A stretch of 64,000 nt of DNA from the NCBI RefSeq assembly GCF_020567425.1, contig NZ_JAJCVJ010000005.1, positions 33,491 through 97,490 of the forward strand. Direction: 5' to 3'. Numbering within the stretch: the stretch's first letter is position 1; every line of letters starts with the position of its first letter. Below, piece by piece: positions 30,424 to 38,655 of this stretch. The translations under genes and the position numbers were made by a program. Source of the stretch: Salinirubrum litoreum. GTDB lineage: Archaea > Halobacteriota > Halobacteria > Halobacteriales > Haloferacaceae. Below the pieces are notes generated by a model. That model made no database searches and was not told where the DNA came from. It saw only the letters and a program-made list of their open reading frames with translations.

Positions 30424-31923
30424 TTAGTTCTTACTCCGGAACTGCTTCAGCCGTTCGCGGACAACCGCGCTGATAGTCGCCTCTTCGTGAGCTAGATCTT
30501 CGAACCGGGAATCCTCGCGAATCGTCTCCATGATCGTTTCCGGATCCTCGGAGAGGGAGAAATACATATGTACTCCTCTGCCTCGCCCCTTGCCTCGACG
30601 CTCGAAGTCCAATACCCCGTACGTACTCTGCTCTGTGACGTGATTTACGAACGTCTCGCGACTGTACTGATCCGAATCCATCGTATCAGCAATGAATTGG
30701 TACGTTTTGAACGCAGGTCCAGCAGGTATCCACTCAGGATGTTCTCTTGCGTAGTGGGCAGTGGCCGCCACAGCGTAGATGGAGAGTTTCTTTTGAGTCG
30801 AAATGCCGCTGATATGGCGGAGCTTGCGGTTTTCGGTGTATTTCTCCTGAGCATCACGGACATCAGTCTCGGTAACAGTGTCAGCTCCACGCCGCTCGGC
30901 TAATTCACCAGCCCATCTGAGGAGATCAATTGCTTTCCGTGCATCTCCGTGCGTTTGGGATCCGAACGCGGCAACAAGCGGAACGACGTCATCTGCGAGT
31001 GATTCTGGCTTGAAGGCGTCTCGTCGGTTGCGGAGAATACTACGGAGTTGGTTCGCATCGTAATCGTCGAAGAAGATATCATCAGGATTGTAAGAACTCT
31101 GTGCGCGGCTGTTGAGGTCCTTCATGAAATCGGCGTAGTTCGTGATAGTCGTGAGTGAAATCGGCCCATCAAAATCAGCAAGTTTTCGAGCCCGTGAAAG
31201 CTGGTAGATGAGAGAATTGTACTCTGCTTCCTGATACGGTCCCTCAAGCATATCGATTTCATCGAGAATGAAGATGACACCGTCGTAGTACTCGCGCATC
31301 AGTTCGTACAGTCGCTCCAGTTTCTGATCCGTTGAGACGCCGGTTTGGGGAACACCAGGATCAACGCCGAGGTCGTCGGCAGCAGCTTTAACTAACCGAT
31401 AGACAGCCCGATCTGCAGTCTTCGGCCCCTCGCAGTTGATTGAAATGACCCCGAAGGTCTTGCCTTGAGATTCACACAGTTCGACGATCTGTTTGCAGAC
31501 TGCATGAATGATGAGCGACTTCCCAGTTCCAGAGGGACCACTCAGAAGCATATCCGGGATGCCTTCGTTCTGGAGTACCGGTTTTAGGTTGTCGACGACA
31601 CGTCCCAGCTGGTCATCACGACCGACGATACGATCCTCGTCGATGATGGTATCTGACCGAACGAGATCTTTGTTCGCGAAGACCCCACCGGACGACTCGG
31701 TTTGGAGTCGATCCCGGATTGAGATGCCACCACCGTCACCGTTTGTTGCGTCTTGAGAAGAATCGGCGAGTTCCGAGCCATCCTCGAACGTCGACTGTGA
31801 CGTATCGGGAGCATCTATCTCCTCATCCATCGACTCGGGATTCTCAGGAGCAGCAGAGGAGGTTTCACGATCCTTTTCACCTTCTGGATGATTCGAACCT
31901 GCTCTACGTCCCTTTCGTCCCAT
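30424..31923 (-). CDS. orc1/cdc6: Orc1/Cdc6 replication initiator
   Basis: Encodes 499 residues. A long acidic, disordered N-terminus (1-75) precedes the AAA+ core: LLSGPSGTGKS (Walker A), VIFILDEIDM (Walker B) and TTITNYADFMKDLNSRAQSSY (sensor 1 region). The lid follows, then a C-terminal winged helix (about 400-499, with STYGVLDFERRGKGRGRG). It binds the ORB-like repeats on both sides of its gene and should start replication of this replicon. The ATG at 31923 is followed by MGRKGRRAGSNHPEG. It is transcribed away from the right repeat cluster. Confidence 0.93.
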   Translation of the reverse strand: MGRKGRRAGSNHPEGEKDRETSSAAPENPESMDEEIDAPDTSQSTFEDGSELADSSQDATNGDGGGISIRDRLQTESSGGVFANKDLVRSDTIIDEDRIVGRDDQLGRVVDNLKPVLQNEGIPDMLLSGPSGTGKSLIIHAVCKQIVELCESQGKTFGVISINCEGPKTADRAVYRLVKAAADDLGVDPGVPQTGVSTDQKLERLYELMREYYDGVIFILDEIDMLEGPYQEAEYNSLIYQLSRARKLADFDGPISLTTITNYADFMKDLNSRAQSSYNPDDIFFDDYDANQLRSILRNRRDAFKPESLADDVVPLVAAFGSQTHGDARKAIDLLRWAGELAERRGADTVTETDVRDAQEKYTENRKLRHISGISTQKKLSIYAVAATAHYAREHPEWIPAGPAFKTYQFIADTMDSDQYSRETFVNHVTEQSTYGVLDFERRGKGRGRGVHMYFSLSEDPETIMETIREDSRFEDLAHEEATISAVVRERLKQFRSKN

Positions 31924-31958
31924 TATGAACCCCCTCGAACTCTGGGTATAAAAATGTG

Positions 31959-32822
31959 GACCCTTGTGGAGTTGTAACTGGGTGAAAACAGGCTATCTAA
32001 CAACTACAGCCGTGTATTCTCGAAATGAGGTAGATACCGTCTTCGGCATCTATCACCCTCCGTTGTCGAGTTGTAAGGGATCGCTAGGAATCTCTATCGT
32101 CGAAAATCCCTCGATGACCCAGACCCCCCGTTTTCGAGTTGTAAGACTTCGAGGAGCGTTATCACACCTGGTTCGATTCTCCCACCCGCCCCATTTTCGA
32201 GTTGTAAGTAACAGTGAGTCGCACTGCGTATAGGAGCAGATCTGTATCGTCTGAATTTTGCGAATGATGCTTAGGGTGAAACGGTGTATCCCACACCCCC
32301 CGTTTTCGAGTAGTAAGCATCAGAATTGTCGCGAAAGGGCAACGCTCGTAGGAGCAGTTCGCGAGTGAGAGTAATACCGGTTTACAAACACGATGGTTGG
32401 TGAGGTTAGTGTGGTGTACTCGAACATTCTACCCCCTCCCCCCTTTTTCGAGTTGTAAGTCATCGGGTGCAGACCACTCCAGATGCCATAGAGTGAGAAT
32501 AGAGTTCGCAAAATAGGACGTAGAGGCGATGAAACGTGATGATTCTCGGGATTGGAACCATCTGCCAGGTTAGGAGATTCTCTGTACCCAGAGATCTCAA
32601 TCTTCTAGCTGAGCTAGAAGATCTTTTTCTTTTGTCTGTATTACGGATACTGTTAGATAACGCATAACATAAACTTTCGCATTTTTAGTTGTAAGCTAGA
32701 GAAGTGGGTCTTCAGGTCGTCTATCGCGTGTATCTGCCATAATCGGCTGTTTTGCAACCCCTCTTCCTGTTCACCCCCTCCCCCTCGTCACGAGTTTACA
32801 ACTCGAAAAAGGGGGGAGGGGG
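31959..32822. repeat. Right cluster of ORB-like repeats; putative replication origin
   Basis: Clear repeats at 32054-32077, 32123-32145, 32183-32208, 32294-32317 and 32431-32459, weaker ones at 31959-31978 and 32675-32695, and an inverted one at 32796-32822. The copy at 32431 and the inverted copy at 32796 share about 28 identical bases, so the last 390 bp is bounded by facing sites. Between them lie a palindrome and a T/A-rich stretch that could be the unwinding element. This is the best origin candidate. Confidence 0.8.
32600..32622. repeat. 23-bp perfect palindrome followed by AT-rich stretch
   Basis: ATCTTCTAGCT, one central G, AGCTAGAAGAT. It is followed by TTTTTCTTTTG and an AT-rich run to about 32690, inside the two facing ORB repeats. 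It could be part of the DNA-unwinding element or a terminator. Confidence 0.55.
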
Positions 32823-32826
32823 TTCG

Positions 32827-33180
32827 TCAGGCCCAGTCCGTGATATCAACTACACGTGTTCCACTGAGCTCGCGTCGGATGTTGTTATAGTCCCAGTCAA
32901 AGCGAGACAGTATACTCTCGACAGCTCGGACCATCTGCGTATCGTAGGGAGATGCGTCGAGGTGTCGATCTCTTCGTGAGCGAGGACGACGCGGTCCCGC
33001 GAGGATTTCTCGTCGTCGACGATCACGTACTCGATATCCTGTCCGGGATGGACGGCAAGGTCCTGAGTATTCTGCGTGTAGCTTTCTCGGTGTCAGCGAA
33101 TATCCTGCTTCAGTCCCGGACTTCTGGGACGCTCCGAAGGCTCTGCCCCGCGAGCAGCACTTCGTAACTAGCCTCCCTCA
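32827..33180 (-). pseudogene. Decayed C-terminal part of a family B DNA polymerase
   Basis: Read on the minus strand, one frame gives HRESYTQNTQDLAVHPGQ then DIEYVIVDDEKSSRDRVVLA. After a frameshift near 32950, a second frame gives SPYDTQMVRAVESILSRFDW, DYNNIRRELSGTRVVDITDW and a stop at 32827-32829. The GQ.I.YV.VDDEK stretch and YD..MVRAVESIL..F.WD match the thumb end of haloarchaeal PolB. An in-frame TGA occurs where a Trp codon is expected, before HRES. No full polymerase is present, so this is a relic of a plasmid-borne polB. Confidence 0.7.
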
Positions 33181-33182
33181 CA

Positions 33183-33557
33183 TTATGCGAACGTTGGATA
33201 GCTCCGTCCGTTCTGCTGGAAGTAGGCCTCCTCGACGATGTCGTCGATCTCTGCCTTGGTGAGGACGTCCCGCATTGCGGTCTGCTGGAACAGCCGGCGA
33301 ACCTGGCTGAACCGATAGTCGGCGTAGAAGCTCAGGTCGAAGATCAGGGCGCGGGCTGCGTCCTCACACGTCTCGTACGAGCGCGTTGACGACTCCCAGT
33401 CACCCTTCACGATCGGCATGATCCGGGCGCTGTTCGCGGCCGTCTGGAGCATCGTCCAGATCTGGTCGTCACTGAGTGGTTGTTCGAACCGGGGCGTCGG
33501 CTCGTTCGTCTGTGCATCGGTCGTGTCCGGCGAGCGGACGTTGCGTTTCGAGCTCAT
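33183..33557 (-). CDS. Primase-like C-terminal domain, possibly a remnant
   Basis: Encodes 124 residues. DDQIWTMLQTAANSARIMPIVKGDWESSTRSYETCEDAARALIFDLSFYADYRFSQVRRLFQQTAMRD resembles the helix-bundle domain after the catalytic part of archaeal/phage primase-polymerases (pattern GD...Y.S.SEAD.AL...L.F.....Q.D.LFR.S.L.R). The catalytic part is absent. It lies between a PolB relic and a helicase-like gene, so it may be what is left of an older replication module, or a small stand-alone accessory factor. Confidence 0.5.
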   Translation of the reverse strand: MSSKRNVRSPDTTDAQTNEPTPRFEQPLSDDQIWTMLQTAANSARIMPIVKGDWESSTRSYETCEDAARALIFDLSFYADYRFSQVRRLFQQTAMRDVLTKAEIDDIVEEAYFQQNGRSYPTFA

Positions 33558-33999
33558 AGTCGGTGGCCGCGCCCCGTCGCAACCTCGCGACGGGCGCGCT
33601 CCACCTTCGGTGAGGCGCGCCCCCGCGCCGGCCCGCCTCGCGATGGCCCAATCACCCAGGGAAATTCAACGAAGGAGATGCATGTCTCGATTCAACGGTG
33701 GAAGTTCAGGTATCGTTCAGAAAGGGACAGGTCACAGTGAGTCGCTTGGGACCAGTTCGGATTGAAAAGAGAGGGAAGGTCAGGAAGTCTGAGGTAGGAC
33801 GTATAGAACTCTATACGTAGTGTCTCAGTTTAGCGAAGGGAGGTCAGCTTAGTCCAGACGTAGGAAGGTCGGATTCTGCGTTAGAAATGGGGATTCGGAT
33901 GGTGTGAAATCGACGCGAGGCGGGCCGTCGCGAGCTGCTTGTGATTTCGCGGAAAATCCCCCGACAGCGCATTGGTGGGGGTGATAATACTTTCGCCCA
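33558..33999. other. Gap with inverted repeat
   Basis: No convincing gene. At about 33568-33600 an inverted repeat pairs GCGCCCCGTCGC with GCGACGGGCGCG around AACCTC, next to the start of the primase-like gene. The rest, including the T-poor stretch 33720-33930, shows nothing I can name. Confidence 0.5.
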
Positions 34000-35934
34000 C
34001 TACTCGAGTTCAGGCAGCCGCACGTGGGCGGTATGCGGAGCGTCAGCTAGGCCGTTGGCACCCCACGTGTATGGCTGGGAGTCATCACGGGAAACATACC
34101 CTTCCGACTGGAGTCGCTTCAGCCAGTCTCGGGTTTGCTTCTCGCCGATTGAGACTCCATCTCGATTCGCGATCTCGGCGGCTGTCCCCGGGCCCTCGTC
34201 TAGGAGCGCGCGAATCACACCTCGTTGCCCCTCGGAGCGCTCTTCGATCGTGACAGCCTCTGGCCCGGCCGTGACCATCTCGGATAACCACTCAGGGAGT
34301 ACCCCTGTGTGGATATAGACCGTCGCAGCCGTCGTTCGGCCGAACCGGAGGACAGCTTGGGCAATCTTGTGTTCGCGATAGTGCCGGAGAAACGGCCGTT
34401 CAGGAATCCCGTAGTCGAGGTCTGTTCCCTTCCCCTCGTCACCTCTAACCGCCGTGTAGCCTTCCATTGCGGCCGTAATCTGAAGCGGACGGTCTCCCGG
34501 GTGGGGGGAACCGAGTACGACCCCCACCTCCGTCCCTGTGAAGTCGTTGCTACTCCGGAGCGCGCCGTAGTGTTTGACGTCCGCAATTCGGTCAGTCACT
34601 CGTTCGATGTCGATAAACGGCTCACTGGGTGGCTCCTCGAAGAGACGCTCAGCTGCACTCTTGGTCGTGATGACGCCTGGTGTTGTATCGTGGCGATTTA
34701 CGACCGCCTCGATCACCCCAAAGTCGCCCCGTCGATTGACGTATTCACCACTGCTGTATGGCTTGACGTGCGAGGTCGTTTGTACGAACTCGTAGCCGAT
34801 GACGTCACGGAGATACCGGGCCCGACAGTCATCGCAGAGGATCCGCCAACTCTCTATATTGTCGACACCGAGCCGTCCGCGCCAGAGTTCTTCGACCGGC
34901 GTTCCGTCCAGTCCAACTACTGCTCGAGCAGCATCAAGAGTCGGCGGCCGTCGAATGACGACCCGTGATTCGGCGTGATCGTAGACAACCTGTGATCCGT
35001 CTGGAAGCTCGACATAATCAAGTCCTGCTTCTTCCCGAAGTTGATCGTCCCAGTCATACTCCGTCGGTGCGGTATCGCCAATAATCGGTCCGCCAAGTTC
35101 GAGCATAGCGAGCACTGCAGTCGGGGCCTCGGCATGACCGTCATCATCGTCGACTGCCTCCGTTGGACGGGCAATAGAGGTGTTATCTGAGAGTTCGTCA
35201 CGAATCGCATCTCGTATCGCCTCCATCCCCTCATTTGTTGCAGCTCCAATCAACCCGAAGTGATTGTCTATCGGCAAGTCGTCGTTCTTGCTGAGAAAGG
35301 TTGAAATCGCTGTTGAGAGTTGATTTGCGTCAAACTCCGTTCGATAGGCGGTTCCTGGGTCTTCGTCGAAGATGACGACGCGGTCGTCTACGACGCGATC
35401 AAGGGCGGCGTGGGCTGGCCCGCCGACGATGACGTCTGCCGCCTCGACCGCGTCCCAGCGTGCGAGGTATGGACAGTCACCGTCTTGCATACAGGGCAGC
35501 ACGTCCTGCAGATAGTAGTGAAGATACGTCGGTGAGGCGCCCCGCGACCGATAGTCGTTGATTCGCTCGGCCCAACCGGATCCGTGATCTCCTCGCCGGG
35601 TTGGACAGTCCCGGTCGAGCGTTGGAACTTCAACTACCGCTTTCTGATGCTCGGCAGCGAGATTGAGGTGTACGTCTCGCGTCTCGTACCGGTGCGTGAG
35701 GATTGCAGCTGGGACGTCTAGGTCGAATGCGGTCTCTGTTGCATGTCGTGTTTTCCCGATCGTAGGGAGGCCGTCGATAATTACTGGTGGTGCCTGCTCG
35801 TCGTCGAGCTGTGTCTCGATTGCCTCTTGAATCCCATCTCGGCACGCATCCCAGACGGTTGCTTGAGTGAACTCGCCCTGTTGGGAAGCTGCGTGAGCAC
35901 CCCGGCAGCAGTCATCAGGATCAGCACCAGCCAT
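34000..35934 (-). CDS. P-loop helicase-like replication protein with C-terminal winged helix
   Basis: Encodes 644 residues. VIIDGLPTIGKTRHA (51-65) is Walker A and VVIFDEDPG (186-194) is a DExx-type Walker B. AQAVLRFGRTTAATVYIHTG near 560 resembles motif VI. Cysteines at 110, 148 and 154 between motifs I and II recall the iron-sulphur region of XPD/DinG helicases, but a clear fourth ligand is not certain. Residues about 585-640 form a winged helix (TAAEIANRDGVSIGEKQTRDWLKRLQSEGYV). It probably unwinds DNA at the origin or in conjugation. It stands next to the primase-like fragment on the same strand. Confidence 0.6.
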   Translation of the reverse strand: MAGADPDDCCRGAHAASQQGEFTQATVWDACRDGIQEAIETQLDDEQAPPVIIDGLPTIGKTRHATETAFDLDVPAAILTHRYETRDVHLNLAAEHQKAVVEVPTLDRDCPTRRGDHGSGWAERINDYRSRGASPTYLHYYLQDVLPCMQDGDCPYLARWDAVEAADVIVGGPAHAALDRVVDDRVVIFDEDPGTAYRTEFDANQLSTAISTFLSKNDDLPIDNHFGLIGAATNEGMEAIRDAIRDELSDNTSIARPTEAVDDDDGHAEAPTAVLAMLELGGPIIGDTAPTEYDWDDQLREEAGLDYVELPDGSQVVYDHAESRVVIRRPPTLDAARAVVGLDGTPVEELWRGRLGVDNIESWRILCDDCRARYLRDVIGYEFVQTTSHVKPYSSGEYVNRRGDFGVIEAVVNRHDTTPGVITTKSAAERLFEEPPSEPFIDIERVTDRIADVKHYGALRSSNDFTGTEVGVVLGSPHPGDRPLQITAAMEGYTAVRGDEGKGTDLDYGIPERPFLRHYREHKIAQAVLRFGRTTAATVYIHTGVLPEWLSEMVTAGPEAVTIEERSEGQRGVIRALLDEGPGTAAEIANRDGVSIGEKQTRDWLKRLQSEGYVSRDDSQPYTWGANGLADAPHTAHVRLPELE

Positions 35935-36116
35935 CTATCTGATCATAGGGTGGTGACGAGTTAATCGTCTCGATTGAGCGACTGGTTAGAAACTGATCAC
36001 CCCTTTGAGGGTGGAGCATGTAGGTACGGCGTTAGAGTGTTCGATTCAGGACGTTCGCGTACGTAACCTCTCGATACAAGTGCGTGCATAGACGAGGATT
36101 CTCGCTGGGTACACCC

Positions 36117-36614
36117 CTAACTATCGAGTTCCTCCCCGGCAATCTCGAGGAGCTTCTGGAGTCGCTCGTTGAAGTCGTCCTCGAACTCGGTATGGAGAGA
36201 TTCGTCGTACATCCGTAGAGTACGAGAAAGGCCGATGGCGGCCAGCCAGTCGCGGAACTGATTGCTATTCATGTCTGCAACTGGCATGTCCAACGCGGCG
36301 GAGCTGGAACCAGCTGCCCAGAGGCGGAGCAGATCTAACTCCTTCACCATCGCGAGACGGGCGAAATCTGCGAAGGCAGCACTCACTTCTCGCGACAATT
36401 GGGTATACGAAACCGAGTCTCTGTCCAGCTCTTGCTCTCCGTTCAGTAGGTCGTTGACGTACGAGAGTGAGCGCAACGAGAGGAAGCCCTCGCAATCGAC
36501 GGCCATCGGAGGCTCGTTTTCTGACTCTGCAATATCAGAAAGCGCCTGACCACATGACCCGCAGTAGTGATGAATGTCTTTGACTTGGTCTCCGCAATTC
36601 GGGCAGTAAGGCAT
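36117..36614 (-). CDS. Zinc-ribbon protein, unknown
   Basis: Encodes 165 residues. The N-terminal ribbon CPNCGDQVKDIHHYCGSCG (4-22) is of the double-CxxC type. The rest is helical (VNDLLNGEQELDRDSVSYTQLSREVSAAFADFARLAMVKELDLLRLW, then QFRDWLAAIGLSRTLRMYDESLHTEFEDDFNERLQKLLEIAGEEL). Function unknown. It lies between the helicase-like gene and the partition operon, on the same strand. Confidence 0.65.
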   Translation of the reverse strand: MPYCPNCGDQVKDIHHYCGSCGQALSDIAESENEPPMAVDCEGFLSLRSLSYVNDLLNGEQELDRDSVSYTQLSREVSAAFADFARLAMVKELDLLRLWAAGSSSAALDMPVADMNSNQFRDWLAAIGLSRTLRMYDESLHTEFEDDFNERLQKLLEIAGEELDS

Positions 36615-36823
36615 ACTGACTACTGCAACTTGCGACTACACAGACTTTGCTAAGGATCTCTTTTCAGGACGGATTATAGATAGGGGGCCGATCTGACCTT
36701 TCCCACCCACGACTCGATAGTATAGTGAATGACGATTCATTTTGGCTTTCAAAATAACAGGAGAGGGTCGATTCTGAGAACCTCGTTCGATGCCGGGCCA
36801 TCCTCTTAACATTCGGGATTCTG

Positions 36824-36838
36824 TGAATCAGTGATTCA
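36824..36838. promoter_or_regulatory. Centromere-like palindrome at the end of the par operon
   Basis: TGAATCA, a central G, TGATTCA: a perfect 15-bp palindrome built from the same half-site that is repeated upstream of parA. It overlaps the stop codon of the second par gene. Confidence 0.55.
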
Positions 36839-37288
36839 CTGATCGGCGTCTTCCTTGGCGAGTTCGCGAATCTTCTCCTTCGTTTCCTCCTGGTGCTCGC
36901 CGAACGCCACCTCGAAAACACCGCGGTAGAAGTGCTTGTTTTTCTCCAGCGTGATATCCTCGCGTTTGAGCTGCTTTTTCAGGCGAGTGAACGTGATCTC
37001 GATGTCCTCGCTTTGCTCCGGTTCAACGTATATCGTGGCTGAATCCCAATCTTCGCGGATGTTCAGCGGTTCGTCATCTGTCTCTCCTGCCTCACTGGTC
37101 GACGAATCAGTATCGGTCGTGGATGCGGTTCTCTGCTGATCTGATCGATCCTCGGTTGCTGCCGCAGTTTCACGACCCTGTTCTTCCGACTCCTCTGACG
37201 TCTCTGTGGTCTCCTCGTCTGCGACCGCGTCCTCCTCATCCACCTCGTCTGAGGGATCCTCGAACCGCTCGTCCATTCCCCGGGGCAT
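36836..37288 (-). CDS. Partner of ParA, probable centromere-binding or adaptor protein
   Basis: Encodes 150 residues. The first 85 are very acidic and disordered. The last 65 (DWDSATIYVEPEQSEDIEITFTRLKKQLKREDITLEKNKHFYRGVFEVAFGEHQEETKEKIREL) form a short strand plus helices, a layout seen in ribbon-helix-helix or similar small DNA-binding partners of ParA. It starts 2 bases after the parA stop, so the two are translated together. The DNA-binding role is inferred from the operon and from the repeat arrays on both sides. Confidence 0.6.
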   Translation of the reverse strand: MPRGMDERFEDPSDEVDEEDAVADEETTETSEESEEQGRETAAATEDRSDQQRTASTTDTDSSTSEAGETDDEPLNIREDWDSATIYVEPEQSEDIEITFTRLKKQLKREDITLEKNKHFYRGVFEVAFGEHQEETKEKIRELAKEDADQ

Positions 37289-37290
37289 TC

Positions 37291-38202
37291 TTACGCCTCC
37301 ACCTGCGTTTTGTCAAACGCTCGTTCCATCGTCTCCGCAACCTCCAGAAAGAGGTCGCGCTCTACTTGCTGGTCGTTCGCGTCTTCCCATCCGAAAATAT
37401 CTCGTCCGTTGTCCCACGCACGCTGGATTGCTACTCGCATCGGGAGTTTGAAAATCGGTGCCATCGACGCGAAGGACTCGTCGAAGGAGTTGAGGAACTT
37501 TTGCGACTGACCGTCGTCCCGGTACATGTTCGCCAGGAGTCCAACGATTGCGATCTCGATCTGCTGGTTGTCCTCGATGGACTCCAGTTGGTCCCACAGA
37601 TCGTCAAGTGCATCCCGTGATGTTGCTTGGGTCTGTGCAGCCAGGAAGACGTTCTGAGCCGCGATGAAGGCCGCGTCCGTCAGGACTGAGAGGTCGGGAG
37701 GGCAATCGACTACGATAAAATCGTAGTTGTATCCGTCGTCAACCATCTCTTCGAGGGCGAGTTTCAGCGAGAGACGAGCATTCGCATCGTCCATCCAATC
37801 TCGAGCAAGGCCCATGTCCTTATGACTGGGAATCAAGTCGAAGTTCAGATGGTCGTACTCATCGGCTTCGATCACGATCTCTGAAAGACTAGTATCGTGC
37901 GTGCGCGGATTGTCGACGAGTACGTCGAGTAAGTTCTCGTCATCGGTGACTAGTGTGTTGGGGAGTTCGTTCTTCGGGCTTGATGGGTCGTTGTCGTCGC
38001 CCGGACCCAGTCCAAGCCCCTTCGTCATGTCGGCTTGTGGGTCCATATCGATTGCAAGAACATCGTGGTCGCGAGTGGCCAGCGCCGCGGCACTGTTGAT
38101 CGTCGCCGTTGTCTTTCCTGTCCCGCCTTTCTGGTTGCCGAAGGCGATCGTGGGGATTCCAGTCGATGGTGTGACGCCCCATCCACGAGGTGATTCGGTC
38201 AT
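37291..38202 (-). CDS. parA: ParA-type partition ATPase
   Basis: Encodes 303 residues. TIAFGNQKGGTGKTTATIN (19-37) is the deviant Walker A of ParA/Soj, DVLAIDMDPQADMTKGLGL is motif A', and YDFIVVDCPPDLSVLTDAAFIAA is the Walker B region. It segregates plasmid copies by ATP-dependent binding to the nucleoid and to the centromere complex. The start at 38202 (MTESPRGWG) lies just below the TGANTCA array, which probably serves both as centromere and operator. First gene of a two-gene operon. Confidence 0.93.
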   Translation of the reverse strand: MTESPRGWGVTPSTGIPTIAFGNQKGGTGKTTATINSAAALATRDHDVLAIDMDPQADMTKGLGLGPGDDNDPSSPKNELPNTLVTDDENLLDVLVDNPRTHDTSLSEIVIEADEYDHLNFDLIPSHKDMGLARDWMDDANARLSLKLALEEMVDDGYNYDFIVVDCPPDLSVLTDAAFIAAQNVFLAAQTQATSRDALDDLWDQLESIEDNQQIEIAIVGLLANMYRDDGQSQKFLNSFDESFASMAPIFKLPMRVAIQRAWDNGRDIFGWEDANDQQVERDLFLEVAETMERAFDKTQVEA

Positions 38203-38212
38203 AGTTCGATCA

Positions 38213-38606
38213 TTGAATCAATGACTCATAAATCCATGTCAGACACTCAGTTGTATCTCTCTCAATGCGATTCTGTCGGATATCGGCGTTTGAGGGGCTG
38301 AGAGTTATGATCACCTCTTCCCCGACCACTGTCTTCGAATCATTGACTCACAGACTCAATGATTCACAACGTCAGGATTTCACTGATTCATCGATTCAAT
38401 AATTTCGTGATACGGGTCTGCTGTTCCTGAGTCCTCAATTCAATGCTTCAGGCGCTCACTGATTCAGTGACTCAATGAATCTCTGAGTCGGTGAATTGAC
38501 TCTCTCCATGATGGCAAATGACGCTATGGATCATGGACTCTTTGATTCTTAACTTCCAGAAATCAATACTTCATTGAATCTGTGACTCTGTGACTCATTG
38601 ATTCAG
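38213..38606. repeat. Putative centromere: array of TGANTCA half-sites
   Basis: At least fifteen copies of TGATTCA, TGAATCA, TGACTCA or one-base variants in about 400 bp, on both strands, for example at 38214-38220 and 38222-38228 next to the parA start, and densely at 38450-38500 and 38570-38606. The gap between parA and the integrase gene (38203-38655) holds no gene. Confidence 0.75.
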
Positions 38607-38655
38607 TCATCAACCGAGGACAGACATTTGGAATGGCTCGACAGATGGGTTGATG

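Noticed and set aside
30208..32459. Regularly recurring ~25-bp repeats that could be taken for a CRISPR array
   Set aside because: Spacing is irregular (about 45 to 115 bp), repeats vary, and they flank an orc1/cdc6 gene; they fit origin recognition boxes, and no cas genes are present.
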